Source of the DNA: Bifidobacterium breve
GTDB taxonomy: Bacteria > Bacteroidota > Bacteroidia > Flavobacteriales > Flavobacteriaceae
Assembly (NCBI GenBank): GCA_943326765.2
Contig: CALPUN020000004.1
Location: 1 to 34,382 of the forward strand
DNA length: 34,382 nucleotides
Direction of reading: 5' to 3'
The notes below the pieces were generated by a model. It did not search any database, had not been told where the DNA came from, and saw nothing but the letters and a program-made list of their open reading frames with translations. Within the stretch, counting starts at the first letter, position 1; each line of letters opens with the position of its first letter. The position numbers were made by a program, and so were the translations under genes. This document shows, piece after piece, positions 15,697-23,771 of the stretch.

Positions 15697-16767
15697 ATGC
15701 TAAAAGAAAACTATAACGTTATAGGTGTAATGTCGGGGACTTCCTTAGACGGAGTCGATTTAGCCCACGTTCGTTTTACTATTCACCACTCGAAATGGAC
15801 GTTTGAAATCCTAGAATCAGAGACCATTCCCTACCATTCAGAGTGGATCGCGAGGCTAAAAACCGCCGTCAATTACTCCGAATCGCAACTTGAAACACTC
15901 AATAAAAGCTACACCAAACTTCTTGGAACCATCATTTCGGATTTCATTGAAAAATACCAACTTCAAGATCTTGATGCGGTTTGCTCTCACGGGCATACGA
16001 TTTTGCACCAACCCCAAAATGGTTTTACGCTTCAAATTGGAAATCTTCCAGACATTGCTGCCCTAACCAACCAAAAAGTAGTGTGTGACTTTAGAGTTCA
16101 GGATGTGCAAATGGGCGGACAAGGGGCTCCTTTGGTTCCGATTGGCGATCGAATACTTTTTTCAGAGTACGACTTCTGCTTGAACTTAGGTGGTTTTTCT
16201 AATGTTTCATTTGAAAAAAACGGACACCGCATTGCCTTTGATATTTCTCCTGTGAATACGGTTTTGAATTTTTATGCCAATCAATTGGGAATGGAATATG
16301 ATGATCGAGGGAAAATGGCTCAAACAGGAACCGTTAATGATGCGCTGTTGAACGAGCTGAATGGACTAGCCTATTACCACCAATCCTATCCCAAATCCTT
16401 GGGGTTTGAATATGTAAAAGAGATCGTCTTGCCCTTAATAGAAAGCCATACCCTTGCTATAGAAGATCTATTGCGAACCTTTACCGAACATGCTGCCGTT
16501 CAGATTGCTTTGGCTTTGCCTGAAAAAAAAGGAAAACTCTTAATTACCGGCGGTGGTGCTTACCATGATTTTCTTATCGAACGGATAAAAAAGTATCTGC
16601 CTGAAATTACGATTGTAATTCCACCAGCAGTGCTTTTAGAATATAAAGAAGCTTTGATTTTTGCACTTTTAGGAGTTTTGAAACTTCGGCAGGAAATCAA
16701 TGTCTTGGCATCGGTAACTGGTGCGAAACAAGACCACAGTTCCGGGGTAATTTTTCCTTTAACTTAA
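15697..16767 (+). CDS. anmK: Anhydro-N-acetylmuramic acid kinase
   Basis: AnmK opens and phosphorylates 1,6-anhydro-N-acetylmuramic acid to MurNAc-6-phosphate during recycling of peptidoglycan fragments. The 356-residue length fits. VMSGTSLDGVDLAHV at the N-terminus is the ATP-phosphate loop, CSHGHTILHQP and GGQGAPLVPIGD are conserved active-site segments, and LLITGGGAYHDFLIERI is the typical C-terminal ATPase motif. The promoter element ends only four bases before the ATG, so the mRNA may be leaderless. It is divergent from the acyl-CoA dehydrogenase and followed by the dehydrogenase gene, which has its own promoter. Confidence 0.95.
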   Translation: MLKENYNVIGVMSGTSLDGVDLAHVRFTIHHSKWTFEILESETIPYHSEWIARLKTAVNYSESQLETLNKSYTKLLGTIISDFIEKYQLQDLDAVCSHGHTILHQPQNGFTLQIGNLPDIAALTNQKVVCDFRVQDVQMGGQGAPLVPIGDRILFSEYDFCLNLGGFSNVSFEKNGHRIAFDISPVNTVLNFYANQLGMEYDDRGKMAQTGTVNDALLNELNGLAYYHQSYPKSLGFEYVKEIVLPLIESHTLAIEDLLRTFTEHAAVQIALALPEKKGKLLITGGGAYHDFLIERIKKYLPEITIVIPPAVLLEYKEALIFALLGVLKLRQEINVLASVTGAKQDHSSGVIFPLT

Positions 16768-16772
16768 TTCGA

Positions 16773-16802
16773 TTTTGCACTATTTAAAAAAAAGTACATT
16801 TG
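16773..16802 (+). promoter_or_regulatory. Promoter of Glu/Leu/Phe/Val dehydrogenase gene
   Basis: TTTTG (16773-16777), a 17-base spacer and TACATTTG (16795-16802) form a Bacteroidota-type promoter. It lies 24 bases before the ATG at 16827, which also argues against the upstream TTG start inside the promoter. Confidence 0.6.
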
Positions 16803-16826
16803 CAACGCAAAAACACTAAACCACTA

Positions 16827-18053
16827 ATGAAAGCATTACTAAAAAAATTTGAAAATAAAGAACCCGAAATCATCTTCAATTGGAAAGATCCAGAAACCGA
16901 AGCCGAAGGTTGGACGGTCATTAATTCACTTCGAGGTGGTGCAGCGGGCGGCGGAACCAGAATGCGCAAAGGATTGGATATAAACGAAGTATTGTCGTTA
17001 GCCAAGACTATGGAAGTGAAATTCTCGGTATCTGGTCCGGCTATTGGCGGTGCGAAATCGGGGATTAATTTTGACCCGAACGACCCTCGTAAAAAAGGAG
17101 TGTTGCAACGTTGGTACAAAGCGGTGTCTCCGTTATTGAAAAGTTATTACGGTACGGGAGGCGATTTGAATGTAGATGAAATTCACGAAGTCATTCCGAT
17201 GACCGAAGAATGTGGGGTTTGGCATCCACAAGAAGGGGTTTTTAACGGGCATTTTAAACCAAGTGATGCGGATAAAATCAACCGCATTGGACAATTGCGT
17301 CAAGGCGTGGTCAAAGTAATCGAGAATCCGAATTTTTCCCCTGACGTTTCTAGAAAATACACGGTTGCCGATATGATTACCGGTTATGGTGTTGCGGAAG
17401 CAGTTCGTCATTATTATGCGATTTATGGAGGTAATGCCAAAGGAAAAAAAGCGATTGTACAAGGATTTGGAAACGTAGGTTCAGCCGCCGCTTTTTATTT
17501 AGCCGAAATGGGCGTGAAAGTAATTGGAATCATCGACCGTGATGGCGGGGTGATTAACGAAAATGGATTTACCTTCGAACAAATCAGAACCTTATTTTTG
17601 AATAAAGACGGTAATAAATTGGTAGCTTTCAACATGATTCCCTTTGAAGAAATCAATGAAAAAATTTGGTCGTTAGGTGCCGAAATTTTCACTCCGTGTG
17701 CTGCTTCCAGACTGGTCAACCAAGATCAAATTGACAGCATGATAGCCTCTGGATTGGAAGTGATTTCCTGCGGCGCCAACGTGCCTTTTGCAGATACTGG
17801 AATATTCTTTGGCCCAATCATGGAGCATGTGGATCACAAAATTAGTTTGATTCCAGATTTTATTTCCAATTGCGGCATGGCGCGTGTTTTTGCTTATTTC
17901 ATGGAAAAGAAAGTACAAATGACTGACGAAGCTATTTTTTCAGACACGTCGAATACTATTCAAAAAGCCATCGAAAAAGCATACGAATTGAATCCGTCTA
18001 AGACCAATATTAGCGCTACCGCATTTGAAATTGCTTTGAAACAATTGGTCTAA
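16827..18053 (+). CDS. Glu/Leu/Phe/Val family amino acid dehydrogenase
   Basis: The 408-residue enzyme belongs to the glutamate/leucine/phenylalanine/valine dehydrogenase family, which oxidatively deaminates an amino acid to its 2-oxo acid with NAD(P). GPAIGGAKSGI holds the catalytic Lys, and GTGGDLNVDE the catalytic Asp. The Rossmann loop is VQGFGNVGSAAA. The glutamate dehydrogenase signature GGGKGG is replaced by GGAKSG, and the length is between leucine dehydrogenase (about 365) and glutamate dehydrogenase (about 450), so I do not assign a substrate. The ATG at 16827 is preferred because an earlier TTG overlaps the promoter. Confidence 0.9.
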   Translation: MKALLKKFENKEPEIIFNWKDPETEAEGWTVINSLRGGAAGGGTRMRKGLDINEVLSLAKTMEVKFSVSGPAIGGAKSGINFDPNDPRKKGVLQRWYKAVSPLLKSYYGTGGDLNVDEIHEVIPMTEECGVWHPQEGVFNGHFKPSDADKINRIGQLRQGVVKVIENPNFSPDVSRKYTVADMITGYGVAEAVRHYYAIYGGNAKGKKAIVQGFGNVGSAAAFYLAEMGVKVIGIIDRDGGVINENGFTFEQIRTLFLNKDGNKLVAFNMIPFEEINEKIWSLGAEIFTPCAASRLVNQDQIDSMIASGLEVISCGANVPFADTGIFFGPIMEHVDHKISLIPDFISNCGMARVFAYFMEKKVQMTDEAIFSDTSNTIQKAIEKAYELNPSKTNISATAFEIALKQLV

Positions 18054-18109
18054 TAACAATTTATTTTTTTTATATTCGTTATACAATAAAGCTAAAAAAA
18101 AGAATCCGC

Positions 18110-18994
18110 ATGGTGTTCACTGAAGTAGAAAACAGAAAAAAATCTTTTGCGTTAACAACGGCTTTGTTTGCCTTGTTGTTTTTGCTGCTTTTTTTATTGA
18201 AATTCTCGAATCAATCCCTTTTACCCGAATTAGAAGGTGGCGGCGGTGGCGGCGAAGTAGCCGTAAATTTTGGTGATAGCGATTTGGGTTCTGGTGATAA
18301 TTTTCAATCTACCGAAAAAGTCGTTTCGGCCCCTCAAAAAACACAGGTCACCCCTACTACAGAAAAAGAAATTGTAGTGAGCGAAAACAATGATGCTCCT
18401 GCGATTGCTGAAGTAAAGAAACCCACAGAAAAGCCGAAGAAAGAAGTAATACAAAAACCCATTGTCAAAGTAGTTCCGAAACCGTCTAAGTCGACCTCAG
18501 ATGCCCTAGCTAATATTTTGAATGGCTCTAGCAAATCAGGGGATGGTGATGACAAAGTTGCGGGAAACAAAGGGAAATCAAACGGAGATGCTAACGCTAG
18601 CGGGTACAATGGTGGTGGTGGCACTGGCACCGGAAGTGGTGGTGGTAACGGATCGGGGCAAGGATTGGGTACCGGAAGCGGTTACGGCAACGGTTCTGGA
18701 AGTGGCGTTGGTAACGGGAATGGCAATTACCAATTGGGAAATCGAAAAGCTTTAAACAAGCCACAACCCAACTATTTGTGTAATGAAGAAGGTGTTGTTG
18801 TGGTTCAAATCTCTGTGGACAAATCAGGCCGTGTTATTGGCGCTAATCCAGGTGTTAGAGGAACCACCAATGCGGCCAAATGTTTGTTAGATCAGGCCAA
18901 AATTGCGGCGATGAATACCAAATGGCAGGCAGATGATGCGGCTCCAGAAAAACAAGTGGGCAAGATTATCTACAATTTCAAACTGACTGATTAA
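18110..18994 (+). CDS. TonB-like energy transducer with glycine-rich spacer
   Basis: The 294-residue product has one N-terminal membrane helix (about 13-31), a Gly stretch (43-48), a Lys/Pro-rich part (about 103-128), a Gly/Ser/Asn-rich spacer (165-206), and a C-terminal domain (217-294) resembling TonB C-terminal domains. TonB proteins span the periplasm and couple inner-membrane proton motive force to outer-membrane transporters. The spacer is mainly glycine where typical TonB has proline. ExbB and ExbD, its usual motor partners, are not adjacent: only 56 bases separate this gene from the dehydrogenase gene. folC follows after 29 bases, so the two may be cotranscribed. A plain periplasmic protein of AgmX/TonB type is the alternative. 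Confidence 0.8.
   Translation: MVFTEVENRKKSFALTTALFALLFLLLFLLKFSNQSLLPELEGGGGGGEVAVNFGDSDLGSGDNFQSTEKVVSAPQKTQVTPTTEKEIVVSENNDAPAIAEVKKPTEKPKKEVIQKPIVKVVPKPSKSTSDALANILNGSSKSGDGDDKVAGNKGKSNGDANASGYNGGGGTGTGSGGGNGSGQGLGTGSGYGNGSGSGVGNGNGNYQLGNRKALNKPQPNYLCNEEGVVVVQISVDKSGRVIGANPGVRGTTNAAKCLLDQAKIAAMNTKWQADDAAPEKQVGKIIYNFKLTD
18602..18727 (+). repeat. Glycine-codon-rich low-complexity tract in the TonB-like gene
   Basis: This stretch encodes residues 165-206, almost wholly Gly with Ser, Asn, Thr and Tyr. Repeated GGTGGTGGT and GGAAGTGG-like runs make it prone to length change by slippage. It is much richer in G than the flanking DNA. Confidence 0.8.
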
Positions 18995-19023
18995 TTCCAA
19001 TTAGTCGTTTACATTTCATTAAA

Positions 19024-20244
19024 ATGAACTATCAAGAAACAGTGCATTGGATGTTTCATCAATTGCCGATGTACCAACTACAAGGTGCTTCTGCCTATAA
19101 AAAAGACTTAAACAATACTTTATTGCTTGCGGATTATTTGGGGCATCCCGAAGAAAAACTTCGATGCATTCATGTTGCCGGCACAAATGGCAAGGGATCG
19201 ACTTCCCATTTTTTAGCTTCTGTTTTTCAAGAAGCGGGTTATAAAGTTGGTTTGTATACTTCACCGCATTTAAAAGATTTTAGAGAGCGAATTAAAATTA
19301 ATGGCGAACTCATTTCGGAAGCATTTGTCACTGATTTTATTGGCAAACACCGAAGCTTCTTTGAAAAGCATGACCTGAGTTTTTTTGAAATGAGTGTCGG
19401 ATTGGCGTTTGATTATTTTCAGGAACAGCAGGTTCATATCGCTATCATAGAAGTTGGCATGGGCGGACGATTGGATTCGACGAACATCATCACGCCTCTT
19501 TTATCAGTGATCACCAATATTGGTTTCGACCATACTCAATTTCTGGGCAATACGTTAGCGGCCATTGCGACGGAAAAAGCAGGCATTATTAAAAGAAATA
19601 TTCCCGTAGTGGTTGGCGAATATACGTCGGAAACAAAGTCGGTATTTATAAACACCGCGACTGAAAATGATTCGGAAATTTATTTTGCCTCCGATTTAAT
19701 TCCAAAAACCTATCCGTCTCCGTTGGAAGGAAATTACCAACTTAAAAATAAGAAGACGGTCTTGCAAGCACTTCGTGTCATGCAAAAAACGCTTGACTTT
19801 ACTATTTCCGAAGAAGCGATTCAAGCTGGATTCTTGAATGTAATTCAAAATACGGGACTGCAAGGAAGATGGCAACAATTGCAAGAGACCCCGAAAGTAA
19901 TCTGCGATACCGCGCATAACAAAGAAGGGTTGCTTTTAGTTTTAGAGCAAGTGCTTTGCGAAGATTTTGAGCATTTGCACATCGTTTTGGGTATGGTAAA
20001 CGATAAGGATTTGAATCAAATCTTGCCTATATTTCCGAAAAATGCTATTTATTATTTTTGCAAACCGCACATTCCTAGAGGTTTAGATGCTTTTGTTTTA
20101 AAAAACGAAGCGGCTAAATTTGGTTTAATTGGCAAGGGATATCCTTCAGTTTCTGAGGCCTACAATGAGGCACTACTTGTGGCAAAAGCGACTGATTTTA
20201 TCTATATTGGCGGGAGTACGTTTGTTGTTGCTGAAATACTATAA
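19024..20244 (+). CDS. folC: Bifunctional folylpolyglutamate/dihydrofolate synthase
   Basis: FolC joins glutamate to dihydropteroate and adds further glutamates to folates, using ATP, in the cytosol. The 406-residue length fits the family. The P-loop HVAGTNGKGST starts at residue 50, and GLYTSPHLKDFRERI and EVGMGGRLDSTN are characteristic. It shares the Mur ligase fold with murF nearby, but the P-loop context and SPHL motif identify folC. The start codon follows TTAAAATG with no Shine-Dalgarno sequence. It lies 29 bases after the TonB-like gene. Confidence 0.95.
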   Translation: MNYQETVHWMFHQLPMYQLQGASAYKKDLNNTLLLADYLGHPEEKLRCIHVAGTNGKGSTSHFLASVFQEAGYKVGLYTSPHLKDFRERIKINGELISEAFVTDFIGKHRSFFEKHDLSFFEMSVGLAFDYFQEQQVHIAIIEVGMGGRLDSTNIITPLLSVITNIGFDHTQFLGNTLAAIATEKAGIIKRNIPVVVGEYTSETKSVFINTATENDSEIYFASDLIPKTYPSPLEGNYQLKNKKTVLQALRVMQKTLDFTISEEAIQAGFLNVIQNTGLQGRWQQLQETPKVICDTAHNKEGLLLVLEQVLCEDFEHLHIVLGMVNDKDLNQILPIFPKNAIYYFCKPHIPRGLDAFVLKNEAAKFGLIGKGYPSVSEAYNEALLVAKATDFIYIGGSTFVVAEIL

Positions 20245-20260
20245 TTAATCGAAAATTTAT

Positions 20261-20290
20261 TTGCAGATACCAAAAACAAGCTTATATTTG
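20261..20290 (+). promoter_or_regulatory. Promoter of tRNA-Val
   Basis: TTG (20261-20263), a 19-base spacer, and TATATTTG (20283-20290) match the Bacteroidota consensus exactly in both boxes and spacing. The tRNA starts 12 bases further on. This is the best promoter in the window. Confidence 0.85.
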
Positions 20291-20301
20291 CAGAGCAATA
20301 A

Positions 20302-20379
20302 GGGCGATTAGCTCAGTTGGTTCAGAGCATCTGGTTTACACCCAGAGGGTCGGGGGTTCGAATCCCTCATCGCCCACCA
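20302..20379 (+). tRNA. tRNA-Val (anticodon UAC)
   Basis: The sequence folds as a cloverleaf. The 7-bp acceptor stem is GGGCGAT with ATCGCCC (20369-20375). The anticodon stem CTGG/CCAG encloses the loop TTTACAC, giving anticodon TAC, which reads valine codons. The T arm contains GGTTCGAATCC. The discriminator base is A (20376), and the CCA end is encoded (20377-20379). It has its own promoter and terminator and lies between folC and the convergent murF. Confidence 0.97.
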
Positions 20380-20384
20380 TATTT

Positions 20385-20413
20385 AACTCTTCAGGAAACT
20401 GAGGAGTTTTTTT
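20385..20413 (+). terminator. Intrinsic terminator after tRNA-Val
   Basis: AACTCTTCAG (20385-20394) and CTGAGGAGTT (20399-20408) form a 10-bp stem with one G-T wobble, closed by a GAAA tetraloop, followed by a run of Ts to 20413. Confidence 0.92.
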
Positions 20414-20492
20414 ATGGGGTATAGTGTTTCCAAAAAACTAGTTCTAATTCTAAACCCTTTCTCTTGTTCTTAACAGAATTGTCCTTGGGTGA

Positions 20493-21776
20493 TTAAAGGT
20501 ATTCTAAAGTACGCTCTAAAGCCATCCCTCTCGATCCCTTGATCAAGATCATTTTGTTTTGTAACGATTCCTTTTGAAGCGCCTCCATGAAACTTTCAAA
20601 AGTTTCATAAAAATAAAAATGAGTCTTCTCTACTTTACTTTGGTAAAAATCTTTCCCTATAAAATAACAAGTGATGGTGTTTTCATTTAGGAGTACATTT
20701 ACTATGGCTTTGTGTTCGGATATACTTTCGGTTCCCAACTCAAACATGTCGCCAAGAATAGCAATTTTGTTTTCATTTTCAAGTTGGCTAAAGTTGGCAA
20801 TCGCAACGGCCATACTACTCGGATTCGCATTATAGGCATCTAGAATAATTTCATTCGTATTTTTATGCACCAATTGAGAACGGTTGTTTTCAGGTATGTA
20901 GCTTTCAATAGCTTGTCTTATGGATTCATCATCTACCTCAAAATATTTTCCAATGGCAATGGCTGCATTGATATTATTGGCATTATAAAGTCCAATCAGC
21001 CGGGAATGGATCGTAGTATTATCCCATTGAATTTTCACGAACGGGTTGGCCGAAACTGAAGTAATATTCACAAAAGCCTCCGATTTATTTACTCCAAAAG
21101 AAACAATTTTCATTTCTTTAGTTTTTGTGACTTGCAACGGATCTTCAAGATTTACAAAAACGGTTTTATCATTTTGTGAAAGAAAAGTATACATTTCACT
21201 TTTTCCTTTGATAACCCCATCAACACCACCGAAACCTTCGAGGTGCGCTTTACCAAAATTAGTGATGTACCCAAAATCGGGTTGTGCAATAGTACATAAG
21301 AACTCAATTTCTTTTTGGTGGTTGGCTCCCATTTCCACGATTCCGATTTGTGTGGTCGCATCGAAAGAAAGCAATGTTAGTGGAACTCCGATATGGTTGT
21401 TTAAATTTCCAAGGGTAGCTTTGGTCCTGAATTTTTTTGAAAGCACCACTTGAATCAACTCTTTTGTCGTAGTTTTTCCATTGCTTCCCGTTAAAGCTAT
21501 AATGGGTAACTGCAAGTAATTTCTATGAAACTTGGCTAACTCTTGCAGTGACACTAGACTATCATTTACAAGAATGGTTCGTTCGTCAATAAAGTAATTG
21601 GGATTGTCGATGACTACATATTTAGCCCCTTTTTCTAGAGCTTCTTTAGCAAAAGTATTGGCGTCGAAACGATCTCCTTTAATCGCAACAAAAAAAGAAT
21701 TTGGTAAAATGTTTCTGGTGTCGATTGAAATCGAATCACAGGTTAGGAACAAATTATGAATGTGTTGCATCTCCAT
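20493..21776 (-). CDS. murF: UDP-N-acetylmuramoyl-tripeptide--D-alanyl-D-alanine ligase
   Basis: MurF adds the D-Ala-D-Ala dipeptide to UDP-MurNAc-tripeptide, the last cytosolic step of the peptidoglycan precursor. The 427-residue length fits. The P-loop is ALTGSNGKTTTKELI, and SIDTRNILPNSFFVAIKGDRFDA at the N-terminus is typical of MurF. DAYNANPSSM and GDMFELG are further family motifs. Two ATGs, at 21776 and 21770, could start the protein. It follows gldJ on the same strand, with a terminator hairpin in the 61-base gap, so read-through or a weak promoter must drive it. It is convergent with tRNA-Val. Confidence 0.95.
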   Translation of the reverse strand: MEMQHIHNLFLTCDSISIDTRNILPNSFFVAIKGDRFDANTFAKEALEKGAKYVVIDNPNYFIDERTILVNDSLVSLQELAKFHRNYLQLPIIALTGSNGKTTTKELIQVVLSKKFRTKATLGNLNNHIGVPLTLLSFDATTQIGIVEMGANHQKEIEFLCTIAQPDFGYITNFGKAHLEGFGGVDGVIKGKSEMYTFLSQNDKTVFVNLEDPLQVTKTKEMKIVSFGVNKSEAFVNITSVSANPFVKIQWDNTTIHSRLIGLYNANNINAAIAIGKYFEVDDESIRQAIESYIPENNRSQLVHKNTNEIILDAYNANPSSMAVAIANFSQLENENKIAILGDMFELGTESISEHKAIVNVLLNENTITCYFIGKDFYQSKVEKTHFYFYETFESFMEALQKESLQNKMILIKGSRGMALERTLEYL

Positions 21777-21782
21777 AGTAAA

Positions 21783-21820
21783 AAAATTAAAAAATAAAAG
21801 CCCTATGAAAGGGCTTTTAT
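21783..21820 (-). terminator. Terminator between gldJ and murF
   Basis: ATAAAAGCCCT (21794-21804) and AGGGCTTTTAT (21810-21820) are an 11-bp perfect inverted repeat with a 5-base loop. On the minus strand a T-rich run follows, so it would end gldJ transcripts and leave murF to partial read-through. Confidence 0.85.
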
Positions 21821-21837
21821 AAAGTATCGCTTAGAAA

Positions 21838-23559
21838 TTAATTTCTTGGTCGTTTTTTCTTATCGGCTTTTGGCCCTACTCTTGACATGGCGCATCGGAA
21901 TCCGATATAATCCGTTGCCATATCTTGAGGGAAGTATCTTCTTTGAGCAGGATCTAACCAATACGCTCTATCTCTCCAAGAACCTCCTTTGTATACTCGA
22001 ACGTTATCATTTACAAGAGTAGTTCTTTTGTTTGATTTGTCGTATTTTCTAACCATATTTCCTAAGCTGTCAGTCGTAACATTATGCTCTGGCGAGTCGT
22101 ACATTTTGTGTTTCTCTTTGGTTTTAGCATCTTCTACTTCTTCCGCATTTCCGAATTTAAAATAACGAGTCGATTGTTTGTCTCCATCTCTGTAGTTTTT
22201 CTCGTCGCTTTTGTCGAAGTTTTGTCTCAAATAAGTTTCTTTCTCATCTACTGGAACTTGTGCCAATTGCCCTGGGAAATTACGAGCCATGATTCTACCA
22301 TTAGATAAAGTGTCGAAGGTTTGTGTTTCTGCAGATACTAATTCTGCTTTTCCATCTTCTCCAATTTTGTTTTTCGTATAAACATTACCTCTAAAGTAGT
22401 TGAAATCACTTGCTTCATCGTCAACGATTGGTCTGTAAACATCGGCAACCCATTCGGCTACGTTTCCAGCCATATCATACAATCCAAAATCATTTGGTGG
22501 GTATGATTTCACTACGTTAGTAATGTCAGCACCGTCATCAGACCATCCTGCGATTCCACCGTAATCTCCTTTTCCTTGTTTAAAGTTGGCCAATTGATCC
22601 CCGCGAACTTTTCTTTTTCCAGAACGAGTATACGAACCAGACCATGGATATTTCTTTTGTCCTTTGTAGATGTTGTATTCTCTCTGACCCACATCGGCGG
22701 CAGCGGCATATTCCCATTCTGCTTCGGTTGGCAGTCGGTATTCAGGAAGAATTAAACCTGAAGATCGTTGAGCGTATACATTTTTAGCCGGCGCTTCTGT
22801 AGCAGCTTGTCCTTTACCTCCAGCAACTTTTACTGGTTTTGATTTTGAATTTCTTGGCCCTTTTAATACAATTTTATCATCCCCTCCAAAAGCTTTGGTA
22901 GGTTGATTTAAATATGTTTCGGTACTAAAAGTTGTCTCTGCTTTCGCATCGACCACTTTCGCATCTTTTTTCAAATAGCCTTGAGTTTCGAGAGTGTTTT
23001 CGTTAACACGGTCTGTTCTCCATTTACTGAATTCTACAGCTTGAATCCAATTTACTCCAACAACTGGATAACTAGCATAAGCGGGGTGTCTTAAGTAATT
23101 ATTAGTCATCGTTTCATTGTATCCTAGACGATTTCTCCATACTAAAGTATCAGGAGAAGCACCTTCATAGATGTTTTTATAGTTTTCTTGTTCTGGTGGA
23201 AAAACTCGTTTCAACCAATCCAAGTATTCCATATACATGAGGTTCGTTACTTCCGTTTCGTCCATGTAGAAAGACATTACGTGTTGTTGATTTGGAGAGT
23301 TGTTCCAATCGTGCATCACGTCATCTTGAACTTTACCCATAGTAAAGGTTCCGCCTTCAACCATTACTAAACCTGGACCTGTAGCTTGTTTCTTAAAATT
23401 AGAAGCATATTGGAAGCCTCCTTTTTTATCGTTTATCTTCCACCCTGTAGCCGTCGAAGAGTTTTTTGCGCTTGACTTTTTACTACAGCTAGTAGCAATC
23501 CCAAATACTATTACGAGTGATAGTAAGAGTTTGACAGTCATAATTTTGTTTACTTTCAT
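21838..23559 (-). CDS. gldJ: Gliding motility lipoprotein GldJ
   Basis: GldJ is an essential lipoprotein of gliding motility and the type IX secretion system in Flavobacterium. The 573-residue product begins with a lipoprotein signal peptide whose lipidated Cys is residue 25 (GIATSC). The rest has the formylglycine-generating-enzyme (SUMF1-like) fold: MVEGGTFTMG, MDETEVTN, RLPTEAEWEYAAA, DMAGNVAEWVADVY, YKGGSWRD and IGFRCA near the end. It is not expected to be a sulfatase-modifying enzyme but a structural member. It is divergent from porU and followed by murF, matching the gene order I recall from F. johnsoniae. A TTG-N19-TATATTGC promoter lies upstream. Confidence 0.94.
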   Translation of the reverse strand: MKVNKIMTVKLLLSLVIVFGIATSCSKKSSAKNSSTATGWKINDKKGGFQYASNFKKQATGPGLVMVEGGTFTMGKVQDDVMHDWNNSPNQQHVMSFYMDETEVTNLMYMEYLDWLKRVFPPEQENYKNIYEGASPDTLVWRNRLGYNETMTNNYLRHPAYASYPVVGVNWIQAVEFSKWRTDRVNENTLETQGYLKKDAKVVDAKAETTFSTETYLNQPTKAFGGDDKIVLKGPRNSKSKPVKVAGGKGQAATEAPAKNVYAQRSSGLILPEYRLPTEAEWEYAAAADVGQREYNIYKGQKKYPWSGSYTRSGKRKVRGDQLANFKQGKGDYGGIAGWSDDGADITNVVKSYPPNDFGLYDMAGNVAEWVADVYRPIVDDEASDFNYFRGNVYTKNKIGEDGKAELVSAETQTFDTLSNGRIMARNFPGQLAQVPVDEKETYLRQNFDKSDEKNYRDGDKQSTRYFKFGNAEEVEDAKTKEKHKMYDSPEHNVTTDSLGNMVRKYDKSNKRTTLVNDNVRVYKGGSWRDRAYWLDPAQRRYFPQDMATDYIGFRCAMSRVGPKADKKKRPRN

Positions 23560-23585
23560 ACTTTAGTAGGTAATAAATTTAAGGC

Positions 23586-23615
23586 GCAATATAAGAATTA
23601 ACCTTTACACTGCAA
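23586..23615 (-). promoter_or_regulatory. Probable promoter of gldJ
   Basis: On the minus strand TTG (23613-23615) is followed by exactly 19 bases and TATATTGC (23586-23593). The -7 box deviates from TAnnTTTG at its last two bases, but the spacing is perfect. The leader is 26 bases. Confidence 0.5.
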
Positions 23616-23644
23616 CACCTTTTTTTTAAAAAAAATAAAATTTA

Positions 23645-23664
23645 ATGGGTCCTTTGGGGACCAT
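23645..23664. other. Bulged hairpin in the gldJ-porU intergenic region
   Basis: ATGGGTCC (23645-23652) and GGGACCAT (23658-23664, allowing a bulged G) form an imperfect palindrome around a short loop between the two divergent start codons. No T-run follows. It could be a regulator site for gldJ or porU. The rest of the 212-base gap is AT-rich without a clear porU promoter; TACTTTTTG at 23729-23737 is one base too long to match. Confidence 0.3.
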
Positions 23665-23771
23665 GAATAACCACTAACGCAAAATTAATACAATTATTAT
23701 GATGTCATCCTGCGAAATAATATAATTTTACTTTTTGTAATAATTCGATTTAAACTACGTTACATACACTG

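Noticed and set aside
18230-18755. Open frames on both strands across the TonB-like gene
   Set aside because: They come from the glycine-rich low-complexity codons read in other frames.
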